A stretch of 64,000 nt of DNA from Nocardioides litoris (GCF_006346315.1 NZ_VDMR01000010.1:1-64000); one strand, 5' to 3'; counted from the first letter of the stretch, positions 47,884 to 56,454 are shown. The notes: generated from the letters alone by a model not told the origin. Numbers and translations: made by a program.

Positions 47884-47960
47884 CCGCAGGGGTCATGCCG
47901 TCGCGGCCGGGCCCGGTCACGCTCGGGGTGGCGGCACGGTGCCGCCGGGGAGGGAGACCC

Positions 47961-48137
47961 ATGAGCCTGATCAGGAACGTCGTCAACCGCTTCGCCGGGG
48001 GCGCCGGCCGCCGCGGCGGCCGACCCGTCGGCGGCCGGCCCGTCGGTGGCCGGCCCGCCGCACACGGTGGCGGCACCCGGAGCCAGGACGAGGCGATCGG
48101 CCGCGGCGTCCGCTCGCTGCTGCGTCGCTTCCGCTGA
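47961..48137 (+). CDS. Small basic Gly/Arg-rich protein
   Basis: 58 residues from ATG 47961 with GGGAGGGAG upstream. A short amphipathic start (SLIRNVVNRFAGG) precedes a GGRPV repeat (RRGGRPVGGRPVGGRPAAHG) and an Arg-rich end (RSLLRRFR). It looks like a nucleic-acid-binding peptide. It is immediately before the LigD-phosphoesterase-like gene, in a CTGA overlap if CTG is that gene's start. Function unknown. Confidence 0.65.
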   Translation: MSLIRNVVNRFAGGAGRRGGRPVGGRPVGGRPAAHGGGTRSQDEAIGRGVRSLLRRFR

Positions 48138-48181
48138 GCGGGTCCGACCAGGACGGCCCGGGCCCGGACCGGACCCGACCC

Positions 48182-48568
48182 GTGTTCGTCCTGCACGACC
48201 ACCGCCGCCCCCGTCCCCACCTCGACCTCCGGCTCGAGGAGGACGGGGTGCTGCGGTCGTGGGCGGTGCCCAAGGGCCTGCCGACCGACCACCGCTCCGA
48301 CCGGCTCGCCATCGCGGTCGACGACCACGACCTCGACCACGCGACCTACGTCGACGAGCACAAGACGATCGCCGACCACGGCACCTGGACGCTGGTCGAC
48401 CGCGACGACCGCCGGTTCGTCCTCGACCTGCACGGGCAGCAGGGCACCCGCCGCTACGCGCTCATCCGCACCGGGCGCGACGGCGGCCAGGACTGGCTGC
48501 TGCACCTGCTGGCGGACCAGCCGGCGCCGGCTGAGACCGATTGGCGCGGCCCGGGGCCGACTGCCTAA
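48182..48568 (+). CDS. LigD-type 3'-phosphoesterase domain protein
   Basis: 128 residues from GTG 48182 (CTG at 48134 overlapping the previous stop is an alternative). The phosphoesterase signature of bacterial DNA-ligase D is present: VLHDHRRPRPHLDLRLEEDG then VLRSWAVPKGLP, with the His and Asp metal ligands, and YVDEHKTIADHGTW near 65 for the third histidine region. The ligase and polymerase domains are missing, so it is a stand-alone enzyme that could trim 3' ends in end-joining or RNA repair. The preceding small basic protein may act with it (inference). Confidence 0.82.
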   Translation: MFVLHDHRRPRPHLDLRLEEDGVLRSWAVPKGLPTDHRSDRLAIAVDDHDLDHATYVDEHKTIADHGTWTLVDRDDRRFVLDLHGQQGTRRYALIRTGRDGGQDWLLHLLADQPAPAETDWRGPGPTA

Positions 48569-48571
48569 CCT
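48541..48571 (+). promoter_or_regulatory. Promoter of the ileS leader
   Basis: TTGGCG (48541-48546), 19 bases, and TAACCT (48566-48571). A start near 48578 fits the beginning of the T-box RNA. It lies in the end of the preceding gene. Confidence 0.5.
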
Positions 48572-48578
48572 GGTCTCA

Positions 48579-48790
48579 CAGGCGTTCGAGCCGTCATCAG
48601 CGGCGAGCCTCCGGAAGAACGGCCCCGTCCGCCAGGCGGGTCACCCAGTAGAACCGGACGGGTAGGCCCGTCACAGCCGACAAGGAGCGGTCGCAGCCTC
48701 GTGCTGCGGCAAGCGAGGTGGTACCGCGGCGGAGCCCCGTCGTCCTCGTGTGACACGAGTCGACGACGAGCCAGCACCCGCAGGAGCCCC
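48579..48790 (+). promoter_or_regulatory. T-box leader controlling ileS translation
   Basis: The invariant T-box AGGTGGTACCGCGG is at 48716-48729, with TGGT to pair with the tRNA acceptor end. Near the 5' end, the short hairpin GCCG-TCATCA-GCGGC places an isoleucine ATC codon (48596-48598) in the loop, the ultrashort stem-I form known from actinobacterial ileS. Downstream, 48735-48775 can fold on itself and the AGGAG ribosome site (48782-48786) lies before ATG 48792. There is no U-tract terminator. So uncharged tRNA-Ile most likely frees the ribosome site (translational control). Confidence 0.9.
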
Positions 48791-48791
48791 C

Positions 48792-51700
48792 ATGGCCTAC
48801 CCCAAGAACGCGCCCGACCGGCGTGTCCCCGCGAGCCCGCGCTTCCCCGAGGTCGAGCAGCGGATCCTCGACTTCTGGGAGCAGGACGGCACGTTCCAGG
48901 CCAGCGTGGAGCAGCGCGAGGCCGGCGTCGACGGCGCCAACGAGTTCGTCTTCTACGACGGCCCGCCGTTCGCCAACGGCCTGCCGCACTACGGCCACCT
49001 GCTCACCGGCTACGTCAAGGACGTCGTGCCGCGCTACCAGACGATGCGCGGGCGCCGGGTCGAGCGCCGGTTCGGCTGGGACACCCACGGCCTGCCCGCC
49101 GAGCTGGAGGCGATGCGCCTGGCCGGCATCAAGACCACCGACGAGATCCTCGAGCTCGGCATCGAGAAGTTCAACGAGCTGTGCCGCGACTCCGTCATGA
49201 AGTACACCGGCGAGTGGCGCGACTACGTCACCCGCCAGGCGCGCTGGGTCGACTTCGACCACGACTACCGCACGATGAACGCCGACTACATGGAGTCGGT
49301 CATCTGGGCCTTCAAGCAGCTGCACGACAAGGGCTGGGTCTACGAGGGCTTCCGCGTGCTGCCCTACTGCTGGAACGACGAGACGCCGCTGTCCAACCAC
49401 GAGCTGCGCATGGACGACGACGTCTACCAGCAGCGCCAGGACCCCGCCGTCACCGTGGGCCTGCGGCTGACCAGCGGCCCGGCCGAGGGCGCGCTCGCGC
49501 TCGTGTGGACCACCACGCCGTGGACCCTGCCGTCCAACCTGGCCATCATGGTCGGCTCCGAGATCGACTACGTCGTCGTCGAGGCGCCCGTGCCGGGCAC
49601 GGAGCAGACCGCGCGCTACCTCATCGCCGAGGCGCGGCTGGCGGCGTACGCGCGGGAGCTGGGGGAGGACCCGACAGTCGTGGCCCGGCACACCGGCGCC
49701 GAGCTGGTGGGCTCGACGTACGTGCCGCCGTTCACCTACTTCGCGGGCCACGACAACGCCTTCCGGGTGGTCGCGGCCGACGAGGCCGTGACCACCACCG
49801 ACGGTGTCGGCCTCGTGCACACCGCCGGTGCGTTCGGCGAGGTCGACAAGGAGGTGACCGACCGCGAGGGCATCGAGGCGGTCATGCCGGTCGGCAAGGA
49901 CGGCCGGTTCACCCACCCCGTCGACGACTACGCCGGGATGCTGGTCTTCGACGCCAACCCGCACGTCATCGACCACCTCAAGGCCGCCACCCGCGGCGAG
50001 GCCGGGGAGGCCATCGGGTCGGTCAGCCCGGGCACGGTGCTGCTGCGCCGCGAGACCTACGACCACGCCTACCCGCACTGCTGGCGCTGCCGCGAGCCCC
50101 TCATCTACAAGGGCGTCTCGTCGTGGTTCGTCCAGGTGACGGCGTTCAAGGACGAGATGCTGGCCAACAACCAGCAGATCAACTGGGTGCCCGACCACAT
50201 CCAGGACGGCCAGTTCGGCAAGTGGCTGGAGAACGCCCGCGACTGGTCGATCACCCGCAACCGCTTCTGGGGCAGCCCGGTGCCGGTGTGGGTCAGCGAC
50301 GACCCGGCCCACCCCCGCACCGACGTCTACGGCAGCTTCGCCGAGATCGAGCGCGACTTCGGCCGGCTCCCGCGCAACAAGGAGGGTGAGCCCGACCTGC
50401 ACCGCCCGTACGTCGACGAGCTGGTCCGGCCCAACCCCGACGACCCCACGGGGAGGTCGATGATGCGGCGCGTCAGCGACGTGCTCGACGTGTGGTTCGA
50501 CTCGGGGTCGATGTCCTACGCCCAGGTGCACTACCCGTTCGAGAACGAGGACTGGTTCACCCACCACTTCCCGGCCGACTTCATCGTCGAGTACATCGGC
50601 CAGACCCGCGGCTGGTTCTACACGCTGCACATCCTGGCCACGGGCATCTTCGGGCGCCCGGCGTTCCAGAACTGCATCAGCCACGGCATCGTGCTCGGCT
50701 CCGACGGCAACAAGATGTCCAAGAGCCTGCGCAACTACCCCGACGTCAGCGAGGTCTTCGACCGCGACGGCGCCGACGCCATGCGCTGGTTCCTCATGTC
50801 GAGCCCGATCCTGCGCGGCGGCAACCTCGTCGTGACCGAGCAGGGCATCCGCGACTCGGTGCGCCAGGTGATGATCCCGCTGTGGAACAGCTGGTACTTC
50901 CAGCAGCTCTACGCCAACGCCGCGGGCGTCGACGTGGTCGGCACCACCGACTCGCAGCACCCGCTCGACCGCTACGTGCTGGCCAAGTGCCACCGGTTCG
51001 TCGAGCAGGTCACCGAGGCCTTCGACGCCTACGCCGTGGCCGACGCCTGCGACGCCACCCGGTCGTTCCTCGACGTGCTCACCAACTGGTACATCCGGCG
51101 CTCGCGCGACCGGTTCTTCGGCGAGGACGCCGACGCGTTCGGCACCCTGCACACGGTGCTGGAGACGGTCTGCCGGGTCACCGCGCCCCTGCTGCCGCTG
51201 ACCACCGAGGAGGTCTGGCAGGGCCTGACCGGCGGGCGGTCGGTGCACCTGGCCGACTGGCCCGTGCTCGACGGCCCCGACGCGCTGCCCGCCGACGACG
51301 CGCTCGTCGCGTCGATGGACCTGGTCCGCGAGGTCTGCTCGGCCACCTCGGCGCTGCGCAAGGCGGCCTCGCTCCGCAACCGGCTCCCCCTGGCCACGCT
51401 CACCGTGGTCGTGCCCGACCCCACGGCCCTGGGCGGGTTCGAGGCGATCGTGGCCGACGAGGTCAACGTCAAGCAGGTGCGGCTCGTGGCCGCCGGCAGC
51501 GACGAGGCGGCGGCGTACGGCGTGGAGCGCAAGCTCACCGTCAACGCCCGCGCCGCCGGGCCGCGGCTGGGCCGCGACGTCCAGCAGGCCATCAAGGGCT
51601 CGAAGTCCGGCGACTGGTCGGTGGCCGACGACGGCACCGTGACCGCCGGCGGCCTGGCGCTGGTCGAGGGGGAGTACACCCTCGAGACCGTCGCCGGCGC

Positions 51701-52034
51701 GGCCGACGACACCACCGCCGTCGGCGTGCTGCCGGGCGGTGGGTTCGTCGCCCTCGACCTCGCGGTCACGCCCGAGCTGGCCGCCGAGGGCCTGGCCCGC
51801 GACGTCGTCCGCGCGGTGCAGAACGCCCGCCGCGCCGCCGACCTCGACGTCTCCGACCGGATCGCCCTCACCCTCGGCGGCGACGGCGACGTGCAGGCCG
51901 CGCTCCGCGCCCACGCCGCGCTCATCGCCGGTGAGACCCTCGCGACGTCGTACGACGTGGGCGAGGCCGGCGACGGCGAGCCGGTCGTCGTCGGCGACGG
52001 CCAGCGGGTGACCGTCGCGCTCACGAAGGCCTGA
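48792..52034 (+). CDS. ileS: Isoleucyl-tRNA synthetase
   Basis: 1080 residues of class I aminoacyl-tRNA synthetase, the longer IleRS type. The HIGH-like motif is PPFANGLPHYGH near 57, the editing domain lies at about 190-390 (TTPWTLPSNLAIMVG), the WFDSGSMSYAQ segment is near 572, and KMSKS is in DGNKMSKSLRNYP near 640. It charges tRNA-Ile with isoleucine. ATG 48792 has AGGAG 5 bases upstream, inside the T-box-controlled leader; GTG 48750 upstream is inside that leader and less likely. Confidence 0.97.
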   Translation: MAYPKNAPDRRVPASPRFPEVEQRILDFWEQDGTFQASVEQREAGVDGANEFVFYDGPPFANGLPHYGHLLTGYVKDVVPRYQTMRGRRVERRFGWDTHGLPAELEAMRLAGIKTTDEILELGIEKFNELCRDSVMKYTGEWRDYVTRQARWVDFDHDYRTMNADYMESVIWAFKQLHDKGWVYEGFRVLPYCWNDETPLSNHELRMDDDVYQQRQDPAVTVGLRLTSGPAEGALALVWTTTPWTLPSNLAIMVGSEIDYVVVEAPVPGTEQTARYLIAEARLAAYARELGEDPTVVARHTGAELVGSTYVPPFTYFAGHDNAFRVVAADEAVTTTDGVGLVHTAGAFGEVDKEVTDREGIEAVMPVGKDGRFTHPVDDYAGMLVFDANPHVIDHLKAATRGEAGEAIGSVSPGTVLLRRETYDHAYPHCWRCREPLIYKGVSSWFVQVTAFKDEMLANNQQINWVPDHIQDGQFGKWLENARDWSITRNRFWGSPVPVWVSDDPAHPRTDVYGSFAEIERDFGRLPRNKEGEPDLHRPYVDELVRPNPDDPTGRSMMRRVSDVLDVWFDSGSMSYAQVHYPFENEDWFTHHFPADFIVEYIGQTRGWFYTLHILATGIFGRPAFQNCISHGIVLGSDGNKMSKSLRNYPDVSEVFDRDGADAMRWFLMSSPILRGGNLVVTEQGIRDSVRQVMIPLWNSWYFQQLYANAAGVDVVGTTDSQHPLDRYVLAKCHRFVEQVTEAFDAYAVADACDATRSFLDVLTNWYIRRSRDRFFGEDADAFGTLHTVLETVCRVTAPLLPLTTEEVWQGLTGGRSVHLADWPVLDGPDALPADDALVASMDLVREVCSATSALRKAASLRNRLPLATLTVVVPDPTALGGFEAIVADEVNVKQVRLVAAGSDEAAAYGVERKLTVNARAAGPRLGRDVQQAIKGSKSGDWSVADDGTVTAGGLALVEGEYTLETVAGAADDTTAVGVLPGGGFVALDLAVTPELAAEGLARDVVRAVQNARRAADLDVSDRIALTLGGDGDVQAALRAHAALIAGETLATSYDVGEAGDGEPVVVGDGQRVTVALTKA

Positions 52035-52047
52035 CCGCACGACACGG

Positions 52048-52084
52048 GGGTCGAGGAGGTTGCGCAGCAACCGTCTCGAGACCA
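52048..52084. terminator. Imperfect palindrome after ileS
   Basis: The arms TCGAGGAGGTTGC and GCAACCGTCTCGA pair with two mismatches around a 3-base loop, 14 bases after the ileS stop. It can act as the ileS terminator. The sequence has the look of a dispersed palindromic repeat rather than a simple GC hairpin. Confidence 0.6.
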
Positions 52085-52154
52085 CGCGACCGGACGGGCC
52101 TCGTTCACCCCCACCGTGGAGGTCGAGCCCGGCCGCCACTGCCACAGTGGGGCG

Positions 52155-52847
52155 ATGACCCTCGCGACCTGGCACGGCCTCGTGATCGAGGCGCACGACG
52201 TCGACGCACAGTCGAGGTTCTGGGCCGACGTGCTCGGCCTCGTCGTGGCCGGGCCGGTCGAGGACCGCCGGCTGGAGGGGGAGACCCCGCGGCACACCGT
52301 CCGGGTCGTCGAGACCGACCGGCCGCACGAGCCCAAGACCGCCAAGAACCGCGTCCACCCCGACCTCGACTGCGGCTCCGTCGAGGAGGTCGTGGCGCAC
52401 GGCGGCCGGGTGCTGGCGCCGGCGGAGGAGACCGGGTTCGCCTGGACCACGATGCACGACCCCGAGGGCAACGAGCTGTGCGCGTTCGCCCGCCCGGGGC
52501 GGTCGCTGCCGGCGTACCGGCTGCACGGGCTCGGCATCGACTGCGTCGACCCCGGGGCCCAGGCGGCCTGGTGGGGCGAGGTGCTCGGCGTCGAGGTCGA
52601 GCACCAGCGCGGTGACCACGGCGACGAGTGGTGGACGCTGACCGGCGCCGCCGTCGACGCCCGGATGACCCTCGACTTCAACGCCGTGCCCGAGCCCCGC
52701 ACCGAGCGCAGCCGGGTCCGCTGGAACGTGGTGGGCGACGTCGACGCGCTGCTCTCCCGCGGCGCCACCCGGCTCGCCGACGGGCTGCTCGCCGACCCCG
52801 AGGGCAACCCGTTCGGGGTTGTGCCGTCGCGGATGCTCGGGGCATGA
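52155..52847 (+). CDS. VOC-family two-domain protein
   Basis: 230 residues formed by two glyoxalase/bleomycin-resistance modules: WHGLVIEAHDVDAQSRFWAD near 6 with TTMHDPEGNELCAF at its end, and HGLGIDCVDPGAQAAWWGEV near 120 with LLADPEGNPFGV at its end. The His and Glu positions for metal are mostly retained. The substrate is unknown. ATG 52155. Its stop overlaps the oxidoreductase start as ATGA. Confidence 0.87.
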   Translation: MTLATWHGLVIEAHDVDAQSRFWADVLGLVVAGPVEDRRLEGETPRHTVRVVETDRPHEPKTAKNRVHPDLDCGSVEEVVAHGGRVLAPAEETGFAWTTMHDPEGNELCAFARPGRSLPAYRLHGLGIDCVDPGAQAAWWGEVLGVEVEHQRGDHGDEWWTLTGAAVDARMTLDFNAVPEPRTERSRVRWNVVGDVDALLSRGATRLADGLLADPEGNPFGVVPSRMLGA

Positions 52848-53872
52848 GCGAGCAGATCGCGGCCGTGGCGGCCGTCGTCCCGTCCCCCGGCAGCCCCGCC
52901 GTCCTGGCCGACGTGCAGGTCGACCGACCCGTCGCGGGCGAGCACGACCTGCTCGTCGAGGTGCGGGCGGTCTCCGTCAACCCCGTCGACCTCAAGGTCC
53001 GCGCCGGTCACACCGAGGGCGAGCGCGTCCTCGGGTACGACGCCGCGGGCGTGGTCGTCGAGGTCGGACCGGCCGTGACGCTGTTCGCGCCCGGCGACGA
53101 GGTCTTCTACGCCGGCAGCATCGGCCGGCCCGGCACCGACGCCGCGCTGCACGCCGTCGACGAGCGCATCGTCGCCCGCCGGCCCGCGTCGCTGTCGTGG
53201 GCCGAGGCGGCCTCGCTGCCGCTGGTCTCGATCACGGCCTGGGAGGGCCTGTTCGACAAGCTCAGGCTGACCGCGGAGAGCCGCGGGACCCTCCTCGTCG
53301 TCGGCGCGACCGGCGGCGTCGGGGCGCTGGTGCTGCAGCTGGCCGACGCGCTGCTGCCCGGCGTGCGCGTCGTGGCGACGGCCTCGGCGGCCAACGCGGA
53401 GCAGGCCCGCGCCTGGGGTGCCGAGGCGACGGTCGACCACCACGCCGACGGGGGCGACCTGCAGCCGCAGCTGGCCGAGGCCGCGCCCGACGGCGTCGAC
53501 TGGGTCTTCACCTCCCGCGTCGAGGGCGAGGGCCAGCTCGCGCTGTACGAGGAGGTCCTCAACCCGTTCGGCGAGATCGTGGCCATCGACGACCCCGAGG
53601 AGCTCGACGTCGCGTTCCTCAAGCCGAAGTCGATCTCCTTCCACTGGGAGCTGATGTTCACCCGCCCACTGGCCGGCGGCGACGCCCAGCTGCCCCAGCA
53701 CCACCTGCTCACGCGGGTCGCCGCGCTCGTCGACGACGGCCGCGTCACCGCGCCCGTCGCCGAGGAGCTGGCGCCCCTCGACGCGGCCACCCTGGAGCGG
53801 GCGCACGAGCTCGTGCGGGGCGGCCGGGTCGTCGGGAAGGTCGTGGTCGCGGCCGGTCCCACGGCTGGTTGA
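52844..53872 (+). CDS. Zinc-type alcohol dehydrogenase-like oxidoreductase
   Basis: 342 residues of the MDR superfamily, quinone-oxidoreductase-like ZADH branch. The GroES-like N-terminal half has VSVNPVDLKVRAGH and GYDAAGVVVEVG, and the NADP-binding half has LLVVGATGGVGALVLQLAD near 146. The catalytic and structural zinc cysteines of true alcohol dehydrogenases are missing, so it is a zinc-independent reductase. Coupled to the VOC gene (ATGA). It precedes dapE by 8 bases. Confidence 0.9.
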   Translation: MSEQIAAVAAVVPSPGSPAVLADVQVDRPVAGEHDLLVEVRAVSVNPVDLKVRAGHTEGERVLGYDAAGVVVEVGPAVTLFAPGDEVFYAGSIGRPGTDAALHAVDERIVARRPASLSWAEAASLPLVSITAWEGLFDKLRLTAESRGTLLVVGATGGVGALVLQLADALLPGVRVVATASAANAEQARAWGAEATVDHHADGGDLQPQLAEAAPDGVDWVFTSRVEGEGQLALYEEVLNPFGEIVAIDDPEELDVAFLKPKSISFHWELMFTRPLAGGDAQLPQHHLLTRVAALVDDGRVTAPVAEELAPLDAATLERAHELVRGGRVVGKVVVAAGPTAG

Positions 53873-53880
53873 CTGGCGCC

Positions 53881-54978
53881 ATGCCGTCCCCGCTCGACCT
53901 CACCGCCGACGCCGTCAGCCTGACCCGGCAGCTCGTCGACATCGAGTCCGTCAGCCACCACGAGCAGGCCATCGCCGACGTCGTCGAGCAGGCCCTCGTC
54001 GCGCTGCCCCACCTCACCGTCACCCGGCGCGGGCACACCGTGGTCGCCCGCACCGACCTCGGTCGCGGCGAGCGGGTGGTCATCGCCGGGCACCTCGACA
54101 CCGTGCCGGTCAACGACAACCTGCCCAGCCGCCTGGACGAGGAGACCGGCCTGCTCCACGGCCTCGGCACGTGCGACATGAAGGGCGGCGACGCGGTCAT
54201 CCTGCGCCTGGCCGCGACCGTGCCCGAGCCGGTGCGCGACGTGACCTACGTGCTCTACGAGGCCGAGGAGGTCGACGCGGAGTTCAACGGGCTCCACAAG
54301 CTCTCCCAGAGCGACCCCGACCTGCTCGAGGCCGACTTCGCCATCCTCATGGAGCCCAGCGACGCGGTGGTCGAGGCCGGCTGCCAGGGCACGCTGCGCG
54401 TCGAGGTGCGCACCCACGGCGAGCGCGCCCACTCCGCCCGGTCGTGGCGCGGGGTCAACGCGATCCACGGCGCCGCCGACGTGCTGGCCCGGCTCACCGC
54501 CTACGAGGCCCGGCGCCCGGTCATCGACGGCCTCGAGTACCACGAGGGCCTCAACGCCGTCGCGGTCCGCGGCGGCGTCGCGGGCAACGTCATCCCTGAC
54601 GAGTGCGTCGTCGAGGTCAACTTCCGCTTCGCCCCCGACCGCAGCGAGGCCGACGCCGAGGCCTTCGTCCGCGCGTTCTTCACCGGGTACGACGTCACGC
54701 TCACCGACACCTCGCCCGGTGCCCTCCCGGGACTCGACCGGCCGGCCGCGAAGGCGTTCGTCGAGGCCGTCGGCGGGGTCGTGAACCCGAAGTTCGGCTG
54801 GACGGACGTCGCCCGCTTCACCGTCCTCGGCGTCCCCGCGGTCAACTTCGGCCCCGGCGACCCGATGCTGGCCCACAAGCAGGAGGAGCACGTGCCCGTC
54901 GCCCAGGTGGAGCACTGCGAGCGCACGCTGCGCGCCTGGCTGACGGGCGAGACGGGCGAGACGGGGGAGGGCGCCTGA
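53881..54978 (+). CDS. dapE: Succinyl-diaminopimelate desuccinylase
   Basis: 365 residues of the M20 metallopeptidase family, of the shorter actinobacterial DapE type. It releases LL-diaminopimelate from its succinyl form for lysine and peptidoglycan. Zinc and catalytic residues lie in VVIAGHLDTVPVND near 67, LGTCDMKGGDAV near 97, YEAEEVDAEFNGL near 128 and MEPSDAVVEAGCQG near 157. The dimerisation lid includes RAHSARSWRGVNAIHG. The end of the protein is a duplicated GETGETGEG. Overlaps the next gene by 1 bp (TGATG). Confidence 0.93.
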   Translation: MPSPLDLTADAVSLTRQLVDIESVSHHEQAIADVVEQALVALPHLTVTRRGHTVVARTDLGRGERVVIAGHLDTVPVNDNLPSRLDEETGLLHGLGTCDMKGGDAVILRLAATVPEPVRDVTYVLYEAEEVDAEFNGLHKLSQSDPDLLEADFAILMEPSDAVVEAGCQGTLRVEVRTHGERAHSARSWRGVNAIHGAADVLARLTAYEARRPVIDGLEYHEGLNAVAVRGGVAGNVIPDECVVEVNFRFAPDRSEADAEAFVRAFFTGYDVTLTDTSPGALPGLDRPAAKAFVEAVGGVVNPKFGWTDVARFTVLGVPAVNFGPGDPMLAHKQEEHVPVAQVEHCERTLRAWLTGETGETGEGA

Positions 54979-55703
54979 TGGTCCGCGCGACCCGCACCGG
55001 CGCCGCCCTCGACATGGGCCAGGGCGCCGGCACCACCGCCGACCAGCGGCTGCTCGACCGGCGCCGCAAGCTCGACACCAACACCGACTTCTGGCGGGTG
55101 CTGCGCATCCAGGCCGAGTTCGTCGAGGGTTTCGGCGCCCTGGCCGAGCTGGGGCCGGCGGTCTGCGCGTTCGGCTCGGCCCGCACCTCGACCGACGACC
55201 CGGCGTACGCCATGGGTGTCGAGCTGGGGCGCAAGCTCGTCGAGGCCGGGTTCGCCGTCATGACCGGCGGCGGTCCCGGCGCGATGGAGGCCGCCAACAA
55301 GGGCGCCCAGGAGGCCGGCGGCCTCAGCGTCGGCCTCGGCATCGAGCTGCCCTTCGAGGCCGGCCTCAACCCCTACGTCGACCTCGGCCTGAACTTCCGC
55401 TACTTCTTCGTCCGCAAGACGATGTTCGTGAAGTACACCCAGGGCTTCGTCGTCCTCCCCGGCGGCCTCGGCACCCTCGACGAGCTGTTCGAGGCGCTCA
55501 CGCTCGCCCAGACCCAGAAGGTCACCGCCTTCCCGGTGGTCCTGCTCGGCACGGCGTACTGGTCGGGGCTGATGGACTGGCTGCGCGAGACCGTGCTCGC
55601 CGGCGGCATGATCTCGGCCGCCGACCTCGACCGGATCGTGGTCACCGACGACGTCGACGAGGCGGTGGCGCTCATGGCCGCGGCCCGCGAGGCGGCCTCG
55701 TGA
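54978..55703 (+). CDS. LOG-family Rossmann-fold protein
   Basis: 241 residues (TIGR00730 type). The phosphoribohydrolase signatures are present: TGGGPGAMEAANKGAQEAGG near 95 and PGGLGTLDELFEALT near 157, with the substrate-site RKTMFVKY between. LOG proteins release cytokinin-like bases or AMP sugars; the bacterial role is mostly unknown. The gene after dapE in actinobacteria is often of this type. It is followed by a GTGA overlap with the DivIVA-like gene. Confidence 0.92.
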   Translation: MVRATRTGAALDMGQGAGTTADQRLLDRRRKLDTNTDFWRVLRIQAEFVEGFGALAELGPAVCAFGSARTSTDDPAYAMGVELGRKLVEAGFAVMTGGGPGAMEAANKGAQEAGGLSVGLGIELPFEAGLNPYVDLGLNFRYFFVRKTMFVKYTQGFVVLPGGLGTLDELFEALTLAQTQKVTAFPVVLLGTAYWSGLMDWLRETVLAGGMISAADLDRIVVTDDVDEAVALMAAAREAAS

Positions 55704-56014
55704 CCTGGTTCCTCGCCGTCGTCGTGGTGCTGCTGATGGGCGGCATCGCCCTGGTCGCGGCCGGGTTCGGCCAACCCATGGTCGAGGAGCACGACGACCG
55801 TCCCGACGCCCTCGTCCCGGCCGAGGGCCCGCTCGCGGCCGACGACCTGCGACGGGTGCGCTTCTCCCTGGGCTTCCGGGGCTACCGCATGTCGGAGGTC
55901 GACGCCCTGCTGTCCCGGTTGGCCGCCCAGCTCGAGGCCCAGCCCGGGGCCCAGCCCGGGGAGGCCCTGCGTCCCGCGCCGGAGAGCCGCGGGGACACCG
56001 GCCCCGGGGCCTGA
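55700..56014 (+). CDS. DivIVA-domain membrane protein
   Basis: 104 residues. One N-terminal helix (about 3-24) is followed by a DivIVA-type motif (VRFSLGFRGYRMSEVDALLSRL split at residue limits, residues about 52-74) and a Pro/Ala tail with a repeated AQPG. Such proteins may recruit partners to curved membrane or the septum. GTGA overlap with the LOG gene. Confidence 0.85.
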   Translation: MTWFLAVVVVLLMGGIALVAAGFGQPMVEEHDDRPDALVPAEGPLAADDLRRVRFSLGFRGYRMSEVDALLSRLAAQLEAQPGAQPGEALRPAPESRGDTGPGA

Positions 56015-56027
56015 CACACTCACCCGC

Positions 56028-56453
56028 GTGTCGCCCGTCATCGTCTACGTGCTCACCGCGCTGGCCGCGGTGGTCGTCGTGCTGACCCGGCTGCGGCTGC
56101 GCCGCGAGCGTGCCGGCGCCGGCCGGGTGACGATCGCGCGCGGCCCGGTCGCCGTGCACACCGTCGCCGGCACCCTCGCGCTGCTCCTGTGGGTCGCGTT
56201 CCTGCTCACCGGCGACGTCGTCTCCGAGAACACCTCCACCCTGCTCGGCATCCTCGCCCTCGTGCTGTGGTGGGTGGTCGCGCTGGCGGGGCTGATGCTG
56301 CTGCTGCGCTGGCTGCCCGCCCGCGGCCGGCACGCCTCCGGCGCCGTCGAGGACTCCTGGTCCTCCGGGCCTGGCCTGTCGCTGCTCGGCCACGTCGGCA
56401 TGGTCGCCGGCGTCCTCGTCTTCACCTACGCCTACCTCGTCAAGGCGGTCTGA
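56028..56453 (+). CDS. Small four-helix membrane protein
   Basis: 141 residues: hydrophobic helices at about 4-20, 43-62, 70-92 and 118-138. The loop between the first two is basic. It has no charged residues in the helices that would suggest transport. GTG at 56028. It lies one base before the carboxypeptidase gene and 13 after the DivIVA gene, so it is part of the same operon. Function unknown. Confidence 0.8.
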   Translation: MSPVIVYVLTALAAVVVVLTRLRLRRERAGAGRVTIARGPVAVHTVAGTLALLLWVAFLLTGDVVSENTSTLLGILALVLWWVVALAGLMLLLRWLPARGRHASGAVEDSWSSGPGLSLLGHVGMVAGVLVFTYAYLVKAV

Positions 56454-56454
56454 G

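Noticed and set aside
48597..52619. A 1340-codon open frame on the minus strand opposite ileS
   Set aside because: Pure antisense of ileS, T-box and the VOC gene; composition (Val/Gly/Asp/Arg/His repeats) is that of reverse-complement coding DNA, and there is no ribosome site or motif.
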